Origin: UBA9676 sp036522155
Lineage (GTDB): Bacteria; Actinomycetota; Actinomycetes; Streptosporangiales; Streptosporangiaceae
NCBI GenBank assembly: GCA_036522155.1
Contig: DATDGI010000333.1
Location: 1-29,287 of the forward strand
Reading direction: 5' to 3'
DNA length: 29,287 bases
Part shown: in pieces, positions 23,600 to 29,287 of the stretch
Layout: every line of letters begins with the position of its first letter
How positions within the stretch are numbered: the first letter of the stretch is position 1
The notes under the pieces: model-generated
Database searches by the model: none
What the model was told of the DNA's origin: nothing
The model's input: only the letters and a program-made list of their open reading frames with translations
Position numbers and translations under genes: made by a program

Positions 23600-25068
23600 G
23601 AGGATGTCCCGGTCTTCGTAGAACTTGAGAGTGGCGGTCCCTCACCCGGAGCCTGCCGAGTGGTAGGCCACGGGTGAACGACCAAGAACACCCGAAGGAG
23701 AGGGACCGCCGTGAGCAACACCTACCAGAAGAAGTCCCGCCGTGCCCAGCCTGACCCGGCGGCGGAGGTCGCCGTCCCGGAGCAGGTGATCGTGTCGATG
23801 GCCGAGATCGCCGAATCGGCGAAGGAGGGGCTGCTGGCCCTGGCCGCCGGGACCGGCTTGCAGGTGATGGCCGCGATGTTCGCCGAGGACACCGAGCGGC
23901 TGTGTGGCCCGGACGGCAAGCACAACCGCGAGCGGGCCGGGTACCGGCATGGCGCCGGGGCGGGGCCGGTGACCCTCGGCGGGCGCCGGCTGCCGGTGAC
24001 CCGGCCCCGGGTGCGGGCCGCGGACGGGTCCGGGGAGCTGCACCTGCCCTCCTACGGCCTGTTCTCCTCCACCGAGATCCTCGGGCAGCTCGCGCTGGAG
24101 AAGATGCTGGCCGGGCTGTCGTCACGCCGGTACGTTCGCGGCCTGGAGCCAGCAGGGCAGGCCGCCGGGGACGCCGCCGTGCCGGTGAGCAAGCCGGCGG
24201 TGTCGCGCCGGTTCGCCGCCGCCACCGAGACCGCCTTGGCGGAGCTGATGAGCAAGCGGCTCGATGACCTGGACCTGGTCGCGTTCATGGTCGACGGGGT
24301 GCACTTCGGCGAGCACACCTGCGTGGTGGCGCTGGGCATCGGCATCGACGGCACCAGGCACCCCCTCGCCGTGGAGGAGGGCTCGACCGAGAACGCCACC
24401 CTGGTCACCGATCTGATCACCGGGCTGCGCGACCGCGGCCTGGACGTCACCAGGCCGGTCCTGGCCATCCTCGACGGGGCCAAGGCCCTGTCCCGGGCGG
24501 TGAAGGACGTGTTCGGCAAGCCGCTCATCCATCGGTGCCAAGAGCACAAAATACGGAACGTAAAGGACAAGCTCCCCGGGAAGCTCCGGGCCGTGACCGA
24601 GCGGCGGATGCGCCAGGCCTACCACGCCGAATCAGCGCTGAAGGCTGAGGGGCTGCTGACCGAACTGGCGGCTGAGCTGGGCAAGACCCACCCCGGCGCC
24701 GCGGCGTCGCTGCGGGAAGGCATGGCCGAGACGCTGACCATCCTGCGCTTGGGCGTGCCGCCCACCCTGGCGCGCACGCTCCGCTCCACGAACACCATCG
24801 AATCCATGATCGGGATCTGCCGTGAGCACTCCAAGAACGTCAAGCGGTGGCGGGACGGCACGATGGCGCTGCGCTGGTGCGCTGCCGGGATGGCCGAGGC
24901 GGGCCACCAGTTCCGGCGCGTCAACGGTCACCTGCACCTGCCCAAGCTCCGCGCCGCACTCGACGCGCACTTCAGGAATGTCACCACCGTAAGCCAGAAT
25001 GAGGACCAGAAAGCAGCCTGATGATCAAAGGGCCGCCACTGAAGTTCCACGGAACTCGGGACAACCTC
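23600..25068 (+). mobile_element. IS256-family insertion sequence, copy B (complete)
   Basis: 1469 bp with the same inverted ends as copy A. It is flanked by the 9-bp duplication CGATACGAG (23591-23599 and 25069-25077). It carries one intact transposase. It has split a coding sequence. The copies differ at many positions, so they arrived separately or diverged long ago. Confidence 0.93.
23711..25021 (+). CDS. IS256-family transposase (copy B)
   Basis: 436-residue DDE transposase, full length. Catalytic residues lie in FMVDGVHFGEH, VLAILDGAKALSRAV and RSTNTIESMIG, where the Glu is kept in TIESM. It begins MSNTYQKK like copy A, with GAAGGAGAGGG upstream. Many silent and conservative differences from copy A show that both frames have been under selection or were recently acquired. 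Confidence 0.95.
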   Translation: MSNTYQKKSRRAQPDPAAEVAVPEQVIVSMAEIAESAKEGLLALAAGTGLQVMAAMFAEDTERLCGPDGKHNRERAGYRHGAGAGPVTLGGRRLPVTRPRVRAADGSGELHLPSYGLFSSTEILGQLALEKMLAGLSSRRYVRGLEPAGQAAGDAAVPVSKPAVSRRFAAATETALAELMSKRLDDLDLVAFMVDGVHFGEHTCVVALGIGIDGTRHPLAVEEGSTENATLVTDLITGLRDRGLDVTRPVLAILDGAKALSRAVKDVFGKPLIHRCQEHKIRNVKDKLPGKLRAVTERRMRQAYHAESALKAEGLLTELAAELGKTHPGAAASLREGMAETLTILRLGVPPTLARTLRSTNTIESMIGICREHSKNVKRWRDGTMALRWCAAGMAEAGHQFRRVNGHLHLPKLRAALDAHFRNVTTVSQNEDQKAA

Positions 25069-25108
25069 CGATACGAGACACATTTGGGTTTGTGCGACAG
25101 GCTGGTTC

Positions 25109-25696
25109 ATGCATCTTTCCCGAGATCAGCAGGCGGCCGCGGTCGAGGCAATCATCAACGTGGCCACAACGACCAAGGATCACACGTCTGAGCTGCTCGC
25201 CTGCTCACTGCTTGAGGCCGCCGACCGGCTAGACCCGATGCTGACCAAGATCGAGGACGTGGAGGCCCTAGCCCGCTCTGCCGATTTTTCCTTGCGCAGT
25301 AGCGCAGCGGTGCTGCTGTGGCAGTGGGCAGAGTCAATTCCTGGCCGCGTGCCCGTCCCCCTGCTAGCCAGACTTACTCAGCCCAGTGCGGAGGACTGGT
25401 ACGTGCATGCCGCAGCCAGAGCCGGTGCGAAACAACTGCTGTTGCGCCGCGCCGCGGCCCGCGCAATCTTCGACCGGATGGCGGCTAGCCTGGACCGGGA
25501 GGACCGGTACTATGCGGCGACGGACCTGCTGGAGGTAGCCAAGATAGAGCCGCGCGCCGTGCCTCCTGACCTTGCACAGAAGCTGGCACGTGACCACGAC
25601 AAGTCTGTGGCGGCCCAAGCGGCCAAGCTGCTACGCGCAATAGAGAATGTGGGGGAAGACGGGCGCGGGAACTACTATGGCCCCTTCGGAATGTGA
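25109..25696 (+). pseudogene. 3' part of the disrupted gene: HEAT-like solenoid
   Basis: 195-residue open frame of alanine/leucine-rich paired helices (QQAAAVEAIINVATTT, TSELLACSLLEAADRL, EDVEALARSADFSLRSSAAVLLWQW, RRAAARAIFDRMAASLDRED, PDLAQKLARDHDKSVAAQAAKLLRAIE). The frame entering from the IS junction (RYETHLGLCDRLVH) is out of register with it. A CATGCAT at 25108-25114 looks like a 4-base duplication that would explain the shift (DRLV then HLSRDQQ). It could instead be an independent gene starting at ATG 25109, but no Shine-Dalgarno is visible. I favour a remnant of the same large gene. Confidence 0.55.
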
Positions 25697-26109
25697 CTCC
25701 TCGCGCTGCCAGGCTGAAGAGCCAGGCCTGATGGGTGTGGCCACCCCTATTGCAAACAAGGAGTCAGAGCGGCACCGTACAGCAGCCGAGTACAGCAACG
25801 GTCGCGCCCAACTACACATCCGAGCGGTTAGTGACAGCCCGCCCGAGCTGGGACGACAGCCAAACGCCCAGGGATGCCGCTAGTTCGGAACGAAGAAGGC
25901 CGCCGGTGCATGTGAGAGCAGCAACGCGAGCAGCAACACCGATGTACTACTTGGGACAGGCGCACACCGGCTCGGATGAGAATGCCCTCGTCAGCCGAAG
26001 CTCCGGACGGACGGACAGTGTCGAGGGTGACCGAGCCTGTCTCTTACTGTAATTCGCGGGTTGGCAACGAAGCCGGGCAGACCGTCGTGCGAATTTGACA
26101 CCCGGAACT
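25697..26109. other. Non-coding stretch with a repeat/half-site block
   Basis: About 410 bases with no convincing gene. Its right part (25916-26046) is a diverged copy of 27959-28091; see those entries. Confidence 0.5.
25916..26046 (+). repeat. Relic attachment block, copy 1 (GAGCAGCAAC tandem plus Lys-like end)
   Basis: GAGCAGCAAC at 25916 and 25928 (12-bp period), then about 97 bases, then AGCCTGTCTCTTA at 26034-26046. The second copy at 27959-28091 has the same parts at the same spacing. TCTTA recalls the anticodon loop (CTT) of tRNA-Lys. Inferred integrase arm plus attachment core. Confidence 0.55.
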
Positions 26110-27045
26110 TTACGCCCAGCCGCTGGTGGCATCAGCCACGAAGTTCACGATGCGTTCAGCCGCTCGGCGCTGTGGATCAAGGTCGGGGTTGTACACGCCA
26201 AGGCTCCACCCGCGAACGCCACCAACGCGTAGCGCCGACGAGGTCAGGTCGGTGAGCTCGGCCCACGACAGGCCGCCGGGCAGCGCGACCTCGCCCGCCG
26301 CGCCGCAGGCGCTGAACTCCTCGCGGTCGAGCACATCGAAGTCGATATGCAGCCACCAGCCGGGAGCCTGGAGCGCGACCTGCGCGGCGGCTTGTCGGCC
26401 GTCCTCGAATGAATCCTGGTGAAGGTCGACTGCGGGAACAAGGCAGACCCGGTCGGCGATCGTGGGGACGTCGATCTTGCGGCGGTACAGGTCATCGCGC
26501 ATCCCCAGCATGACGGTCGCCTCCGGCCGCAGCACGCCCACCCCGCTTCGCAATGGCTCCGGTGCCCGCTGGCCGGTCAGGCCTAGCAGCATGGCCACCT
26601 CCATGTTGGCCGCCTCGCCAGATGCCGACAGTTCCATCGGCGTGGCATCTTCGTGACCGTCGATGAACACTAGGCCAGCCGCGCCCGCCGCTTCGGCAAG
26701 CGCAGGCACCGCCGCCAGCAGCACGGCGCAGTCCGCGCCATAGACCAGCGGGAACCGCCCCCGGGCCAGTGCGCTGCGCACCCGGCCGGACAGCATGCCC
26801 GCCATTTCCAGCAGCGCGCGCTCATTCAGCAATCCTGACGGCCCGCGTACCGGGACGGGCGCTGAGACGATGACATCAGGGGCCACGCTCGCCCGCCCGC
26901 GCAAGGCCGCCGCCAGGCCAGCCTCCCGCAGCGCCGCAGGTGCCCGTGCCTGGCCGCCGGGGCGGCCCATGCCGTCGAAACACACGCCAATAAGATCAAC
27001 TGCCTCCAGCCGGGGCGGCCCCGCGCTGGTCTCTAGCCCGGTCAT
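26110..27045 (-). CDS. Arginase/agmatinase-fold hydrolase
   Basis: 311-residue ureohydrolase-family protein. Metal motifs in order: YGADCAVLL (family GGDHS; the His is Cys), FIDGHEDAT (DxHxD conserved), and HIDFDVLDREEF (DxDxxD conserved). Start ATG 27045 has AGGGTAAGG just upstream; the frame is open to 27333 but the extension lacks protein character. Ureohydrolases hydrolyse guanidino compounds with a dimanganese centre. Loss of one His ligand may lower activity or shift substrate, although Cys at this position also occurs in some actinobacterial relatives. It is not in an obvious arginine operon. Confidence 0.88.
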   Translation of the reverse strand: MTGLETSAGPPRLEAVDLIGVCFDGMGRPGGQARAPAALREAGLAAALRGRASVAPDVIVSAPVPVRGPSGLLNERALLEMAGMLSGRVRSALARGRFPLVYGADCAVLLAAVPALAEAAGAAGLVFIDGHEDATPMELSASGEAANMEVAMLLGLTGQRAPEPLRSGVGVLRPEATVMLGMRDDLYRRKIDVPTIADRVCLVPAVDLHQDSFEDGRQAAAQVALQAPGWWLHIDFDVLDREEFSACGAAGEVALPGGLSWAELTDLTSSALRVGGVRGWSLGVYNPDLDPQRRAAERIVNFVADATSGWA

Positions 27046-27311
27046 CAGCCTTACCCTAACGGGGCGGATGAGTTCACGGCCGTGACCGGGACGGCGCACG
27101 GTGTACACCCGGGAACCGTCTCTCAAGCTCGCGTTCCAGCAAGTCGGTCGGTACCAAGGCACCGGTGTGGCCGACCAGTGTTGCGCAGTGACTGTCGTGC
27201 AACCATGGCGAAACAGCAAGCCATCGGCGAAGCCGCTCAGAGCATATCCGCCCAGGTCAGAAGGGTATAGCCGGTGAGGCTGCCGTCCTCTGTAAGACGG
27301 TCGGCTTCCGC
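27046..27311. other. Non-coding, no gene seen
   Basis: Upstream region of the arginase-fold gene. A hairpin CCGTC/GACGG with an 8-base loop occurs near 27284-27301. It may be a decayed tRNA arm or terminator; nothing more is supported. Confidence 0.4.
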
Positions 27312-27334
27312 GTGCAGCCAACAGTGCAGCCAAG
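27312..27334 (+). repeat. GTGCAGCCAA tandem pair, 12-bp period
   Basis: GTGCAGCCAAC at 27312 and GTGCAGCCAAG at 27324. The second unit lies 90 bases before the Thr-like half site at 27414, mirroring 21780/21869. Inferred arm site. Confidence 0.6.
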
Positions 27335-27342
27335 GCACCGGA

Positions 27343-27882
27343 CTACAGCGGACCTGGAGAGACCGCCACAGCCGTTGCGAGCAGCGCGCATGCTTTCCTG
27401 CCTGCGCCCTTCCGCCAACTTGTAAACGGCAGGTCAGCTCGCCCTAAAGCGGGTAATCGTTGCTCCTCGTCTTTGCGGGGAAGCTCGTCAGCGTGCCGCA
27501 GCACGACCTTCCACTCGCCGTCCTCGCGGCGGTAGGCCTGGGTACAGCGCAGCGTCCTGGCCTGCGGGTGGTCTCCAACGTGCCGGGTCATGTGTTCGAG
27601 ATCGACGGTGTAGGCCATGTCATCGCCGACGACCGTTACCACGTTCTCCGCAACCCGATCGGTGGCCTTGATGCCCTTAGCGGCCCAATCGAGCCGCGCG
27701 CTGACCTGCTGCCAGCCGCGCTCATGGCCACCGAAAGCACCCATGATCACCACGTCATCGGCGCGTGACCACAGCGCCTTGAATGGTTCCGGCCGACCTT
27801 CGACCAGCTCGCCCAGCGCTTGTTGGCAGCGGGATACGAAGCAGTCCCAGTCGCTATCCACGAGTAGATGATGCCAAGGCAC
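27343..27882 (-). CDS. SnoaL/NTF2-like protein
   Basis: Up to 179 residues; the core (about 8-132) has the NTF2-like pattern: CFVSRCQQALGELVEGRPEPFKALWSRADDVVIMGAFGGHERGWQQV, then RVAENVVTVVGDDMAYTVDLEHMTRHV and RCTQAYRREDGEWKVVLRHADEL. Such cone folds host small-molecule isomerases, hydrolases or ligand binding; no specific substrate is evident. The last 30-40 residues run over the Thr-like half site (27414-27436) and are probably an accidental tail acquired at integration. A GTG at codon 8 (DSDWDCF follows) is an alternative start. Confidence 0.8.
   Translation of the reverse strand: MPWHHLLVDSDWDCFVSRCQQALGELVEGRPEPFKALWSRADDVVIMGAFGGHERGWQQVSARLDWAAKGIKATDRVAENVVTVVGDDMAYTVDLEHMTRHVGDHPQARTLRCTQAYRREDGEWKVVLRHADELPRKDEEQRLPALGRADLPFTSWRKGAGRKACALLATAVAVSPGPL
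27414..27436 (+). repeat. tRNA-Thr-like half site, copy 2
   Basis: Identical over 23 bases to 21869-21891 and preceded at the same distance by the GTGCAGCCAAG unit. It encodes the antisense tail of the SnoaL-like protein. Confidence 0.6.
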
Positions 27883-27958
27883 GCACCTGGCTGGAAGCCC
27901 AAGGCAGGCCGCTGACGCATCTACGCCCTACAGGGCTCGCCGACGTGGCAGGGTCAGC

Positions 27959-28091
27959 GAGCAGCAACCCGGGCAGCAACGCTGATGCACGAGACCGTAC
28001 AAACGCCAACCGCCCCGGACACGTCGGCGCTGGTCACCCATAGGATCGGACGGCTTCGGACGGTTTCGACACTCGCCAAGCCTGTCTCTTA
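27959..28091 (+). repeat. Relic attachment block, copy 2 (GAGCAGCAAC tandem plus Lys-like end)
   Basis: GAGCAGCAAC at 27959 and GGGCAGCAAC at 27971 (12-bp period), about 98 bases, then AGCCTGTCTCTTA at 28079-28091 followed by ATCCGTGGGTCC, which reads like the tRNA-Lys(CTT) loop and variable region. No 5' half is present. Together with 25916-26046 it brackets the arginase and SnoaL genes. Confidence 0.55.
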
Positions 28092-28106
28092 ATCCGTGGG
28101 TCCGGC

Positions 28107-28123
28107 CGTGCCCGCTACGTGCC
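28107..28123 (+). repeat. 11-bp-spaced CGTGCC tandem pair
   Basis: CGTGCC at 28107 and 28118 directly after the Lys-like half site. Same unit and spacing as 15902-15918, with similarity extending about 15 bases beyond. Inferred arm site. Confidence 0.45.
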
Positions 28124-28221
28124 TGTGAGGCAGTTAACCAGGGCGATCGGCGGTCACTCCCGGACAACCTGATACGGCGGCCGACCTGGGACCAGGCAGG
28201 CAGCGCGGGCGTCTGAGACGA

Positions 28222-28268
28222 CCTCCTAAGCAGTAGGCCGCGCGTTCGAATCGCGCTCGGGGCGCAAG
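28222..28268 (+). other. Second copy of the tRNA-Arg 3' half
   Basis: Matches 8808-8854 at 46 of 47 bases, including the T stem GCGCG/CGCGC, and continues with the same 19-base block at 28279-28297. The 5' half of a tRNA is absent. It is followed by the arm pair as at the intact tRNA-Arg, so this is the start of another related segment, or one end of a larger 19.4-kb unit. Confidence 0.75.
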
Positions 28269-28301
28269 CAGGTGAGTATTTCCGCTATTCAGTTCGCCTA
28301 T

Positions 28302-28323
28302 GGGGAGCCAATCGGGGAGCCAG
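28302..28323 (+). repeat. 12-bp-spaced GGGGAGCCA tandem pair
   Basis: GGGGAGCCAA at 28302 and GGGGAGCCAG at 28314. Same placement after the tRNA-Arg 3' half as at 8889. Inferred arm site. Confidence 0.65.
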
Positions 28324-28327
28324 GCGC

Positions 28328-28436
28328 ACCTGGTCCGCCCACATGCTGGGCGCTGCCGGCTGGCCGGCGCCCTTGCCCGCAGCGACCCGCCGGGCCCTGA
28401 CGCCTCGCCACCCCAAGCGCCCACCGCGGCAGAGGC
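28328..28436 (+). pseudogene. Remnant of endonuclease V 3' end
   Basis: The segment aligns with 9503-9630: ACCTGGTCCGC, CTGGGCGCT-CCGGCTG, GCCCTTGCCCGC and then a nearly identical block past the endonuclease V stop (TGACGCCTCGCCACCCC at 28398). About 600 bases of the gene are missing between the arm pair and this piece. It shows that the tRNA-Arg junction and endonuclease V travelled together. Confidence 0.7.
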
Positions 28437-28488
28437 GGATGTCCTGGTGGTGCCGTGGGGGTGAATGAGCTGGGCGGCGGATGGTCTC

Positions 28489-28518
28489 TTGCTACCCTAG
28501 TAATACCACAGGTAGGAT
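28489..28518 (+). promoter_or_regulatory. Putative promoter of the MazEF-type pair
   Basis: TTGCTA (28489-28494), 18 bases, TAGGAT (28513-28518), with the start codon only 7 bases further, so the transcript would be almost leaderless. A CTACC/GGTAG inverted repeat spans the two boxes and could be the antitoxin's operator. Confidence 0.45.
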
Positions 28519-28525
28519 TGGCGGT

Positions 28526-28747
28526 ATGAAAGTGAGTGTGAGCCTGCCGGAAGAAGATGTCGAGTTCCTCGACTCCTACGCACAGGCCCAGGGCATCGAA
28601 TCCCGGTCGGCGGTGGTGCAACAGGCTGTAAGACTGCTGCGGGCGGCTCAGCTCGAGGACGCTTACGAGGAAGCATGGACGCCCTGGGCTTCCTCCGACG
28701 ATGCCGCCGCATGGGACAGCGCCGTCGCCGACGGGCTGGGCGGCTGA
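28526..28747 (+). CDS. Ribbon-helix-helix antitoxin (MazE-like)
   Basis: 73 residues from ATG 28526. The N-terminal ribbon-helix-helix (MKVSVSLPEEDVEFLDSYAQAQGIESRSAVVQQAVRLLR) is the DNA-binding part. The acidic, Trp-containing tail (EDAYEEAWTPWASSDDAAAWDSAVADGL) resembles toxin-binding tails of mycobacterial MazE proteins. It is followed without gap by the MazF-type toxin. Expected to repress its own promoter together with the toxin. Confidence 0.88.
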   Translation: MKVSVSLPEEDVEFLDSYAQAQGIESRSAVVQQAVRLLRAAQLEDAYEEAWTPWASSDDAAAWDSAVADGLGG

Positions 28748-29095
28748 ATGCGCCGCGGCGAGATTGTCACCGTCATCCTCGATCGGGGCCGCGGGTCGGA
28801 GGCCAGCAAGACCCGCCCGGCGGTCATCGTCAGTAACGACGCCGCCAACGCCACAGCGACCAGGCTGGGACGCGGCGTCATCACCGTGGTGCCCGTGACC
28901 TCGAACACCGCGAGGATCTACCCCTTCCAGGTCCTGCTGCCAGCGAGCCAGACCGGGCTGCGCCAAGATTCCAAAGCGCAAGCCGAGCAAGTCAGGTCCA
29001 TAGCAGTCGAGCGGGTTGGTGAACGAGTCGGCCAGTTGCCAGCGGCGCTCATCAGCGAACTTGACCAGGCACTCCGCCTTCACCTCAGCCTGTAA
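28748..29095 (+). CDS. MazF/PemK-family toxin
   Basis: 115 residues. Hallmarks are MRRGEIVTVILDRGRGSEASKTRPAVIVSND (the RGEIW-D-xGxE-KxRPAVIVS pattern), ITVVPVTSNTARIYPFQVLLP and AEQVRSIAVERVGERVGQL. MazF toxins cut single-stranded RNA at short motifs. The ATG directly follows the antitoxin stop. The gene is intact and normal in length. Confidence 0.93.
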   Translation: MRRGEIVTVILDRGRGSEASKTRPAVIVSNDAANATATRLGRGVITVVPVTSNTARIYPFQVLLPASQTGLRQDSKAQAEQVRSIAVERVGERVGQLPAALISELDQALRLHLSL

Positions 29096-29189
29096 GGCGC
29101 AAACCAACTGCCAGGACCTTGAAGCGACACACGACACGCAGGCGAGCTGGGCCGCCCCGAGCTTTCCGGACAGCGGATTTGGAGCTATT

Positions 29190-29287
29190 TCATGCTGCAC
29201 GTTGCCGGTCCAGGTACTCGTCGTGGACTTCTTGCGGAGTCCGGTACCCGAGTGCCGAATGGAGACGAGTCCGATTATACCGGAGCT
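29190..29287 (-). CDS. IS3-family transposase, C-terminal end (runs off right edge)
   Basis: The last 31 codons read YNRTRLHSALGYRTPQEVHDEYL then a short tail and stop at 29190-29192. YNxxRLHSALGYRTP is the characteristic C-terminus of IS3-group OrfB integrase-like transposases. The remainder lies beyond the window. No terminal inverted repeat could be defined in the 94 bases between it and the MazF gene. Confidence 0.85.
   Translation of the reverse strand, partial: LRYNRTRLHSALGYRTPQEVHDEYLDRQRAA

Noticed and set aside
26034..26046. CTGTCTCTTA resembles the start of the Tn5 mosaic end
   Set aside because: Only ten bases match, the rest of the 19-base end is missing, and the copy at 28081 is part of a longer unrelated repeat block.
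27284..27301. Hairpin CCGTC/GACGG as a tRNA anticodon arm or terminator
   Set aside because: The loop is eight bases, no D or T arm is adjacent, and no T-run follows.
27046..27333. N-terminal extension of the arginase-fold protein
   Set aside because: The extra 96 residues have no family similarity and overlap the GTGCAGCCAA repeats; ATG 27045 has a good ribosome binding site.

Overview
The window comes from a high-GC actinobacterium. The evidence is strong GC codon bias, many GTG starts, stop-start overlaps of the ATGA/GTGA kind, and a conserved actinobacterial gene order: sepX/glpR, a RimJ-like acetyltransferase, mogA, moaC, glp and galU on the minus strand, diverging from a 5-formyltetrahydrofolate cyclo-ligase, an FmdB-type zinc ribbon protein and a methylthioadenosine phosphorylase. 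The genus cannot be read from the sequence alone.

Layout. (1) Positions 1-1664 are the end of an integrated element whose tyrosine integrase lies beside tRNA-Ala(CGC); the element continues off the left edge. (2) 1665-8850 is core chromosome: tRNA-Ala, the molybdenum-cofactor/galU block on the minus strand, the folate/FmdB/MTAP block on the plus strand, and tRNA-Arg(CCT). (3) From 8851 to the right edge is an accretion island. Its first part (8.9-14.35 kb) carries endonuclease V, an XRE regulator with a nucleotidyltransferase-fold partner, a HEAT-like protein, a methyltransferase and two unknown proteins. It ends in a displaced 3' half of a tRNA-Arg gene. An intact IS256-family element with an 8-bp target duplication follows. 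(4) 16.0-22.7 kb is an actinomycete integrative element (int, xis and a rolling-circle rep in one minus-strand operon, a multi-pass membrane protein, a ParE/RelE-Phd toxin-antitoxin pair). It is bounded by tRNA-Ile-like half sites and has no recognisable transfer gene. (5) 22.7-28.1 kb holds a decayed large gene (G-run frameshift, second IS256 copy with a 9-bp duplication, apparent second frameshift), an arginase-fold enzyme and a SnoaL-like protein among further half-tRNA relics. (6) 28.2 kb to the end repeats the tRNA-Arg attachment region with an endonuclease V remnant, then a MazEF-type pair and the tail of an IS3-family transposase.

The main structural observation is that most half-tRNA sequences, and both intact tRNA genes, are accompanied by a pair of short direct repeats spaced exactly 12 bp apart (seven pairs), or 11 bp apart (three pairs). 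I read these as integrase arm-type sites. With them the right two thirds of the window can be parsed into overlapping integrated segments, including one (8.9-14.35 kb) that has attachment ends but no integrase of its own. Toxin-antitoxin pairs and putative defence or repair genes make up much of the cargo.
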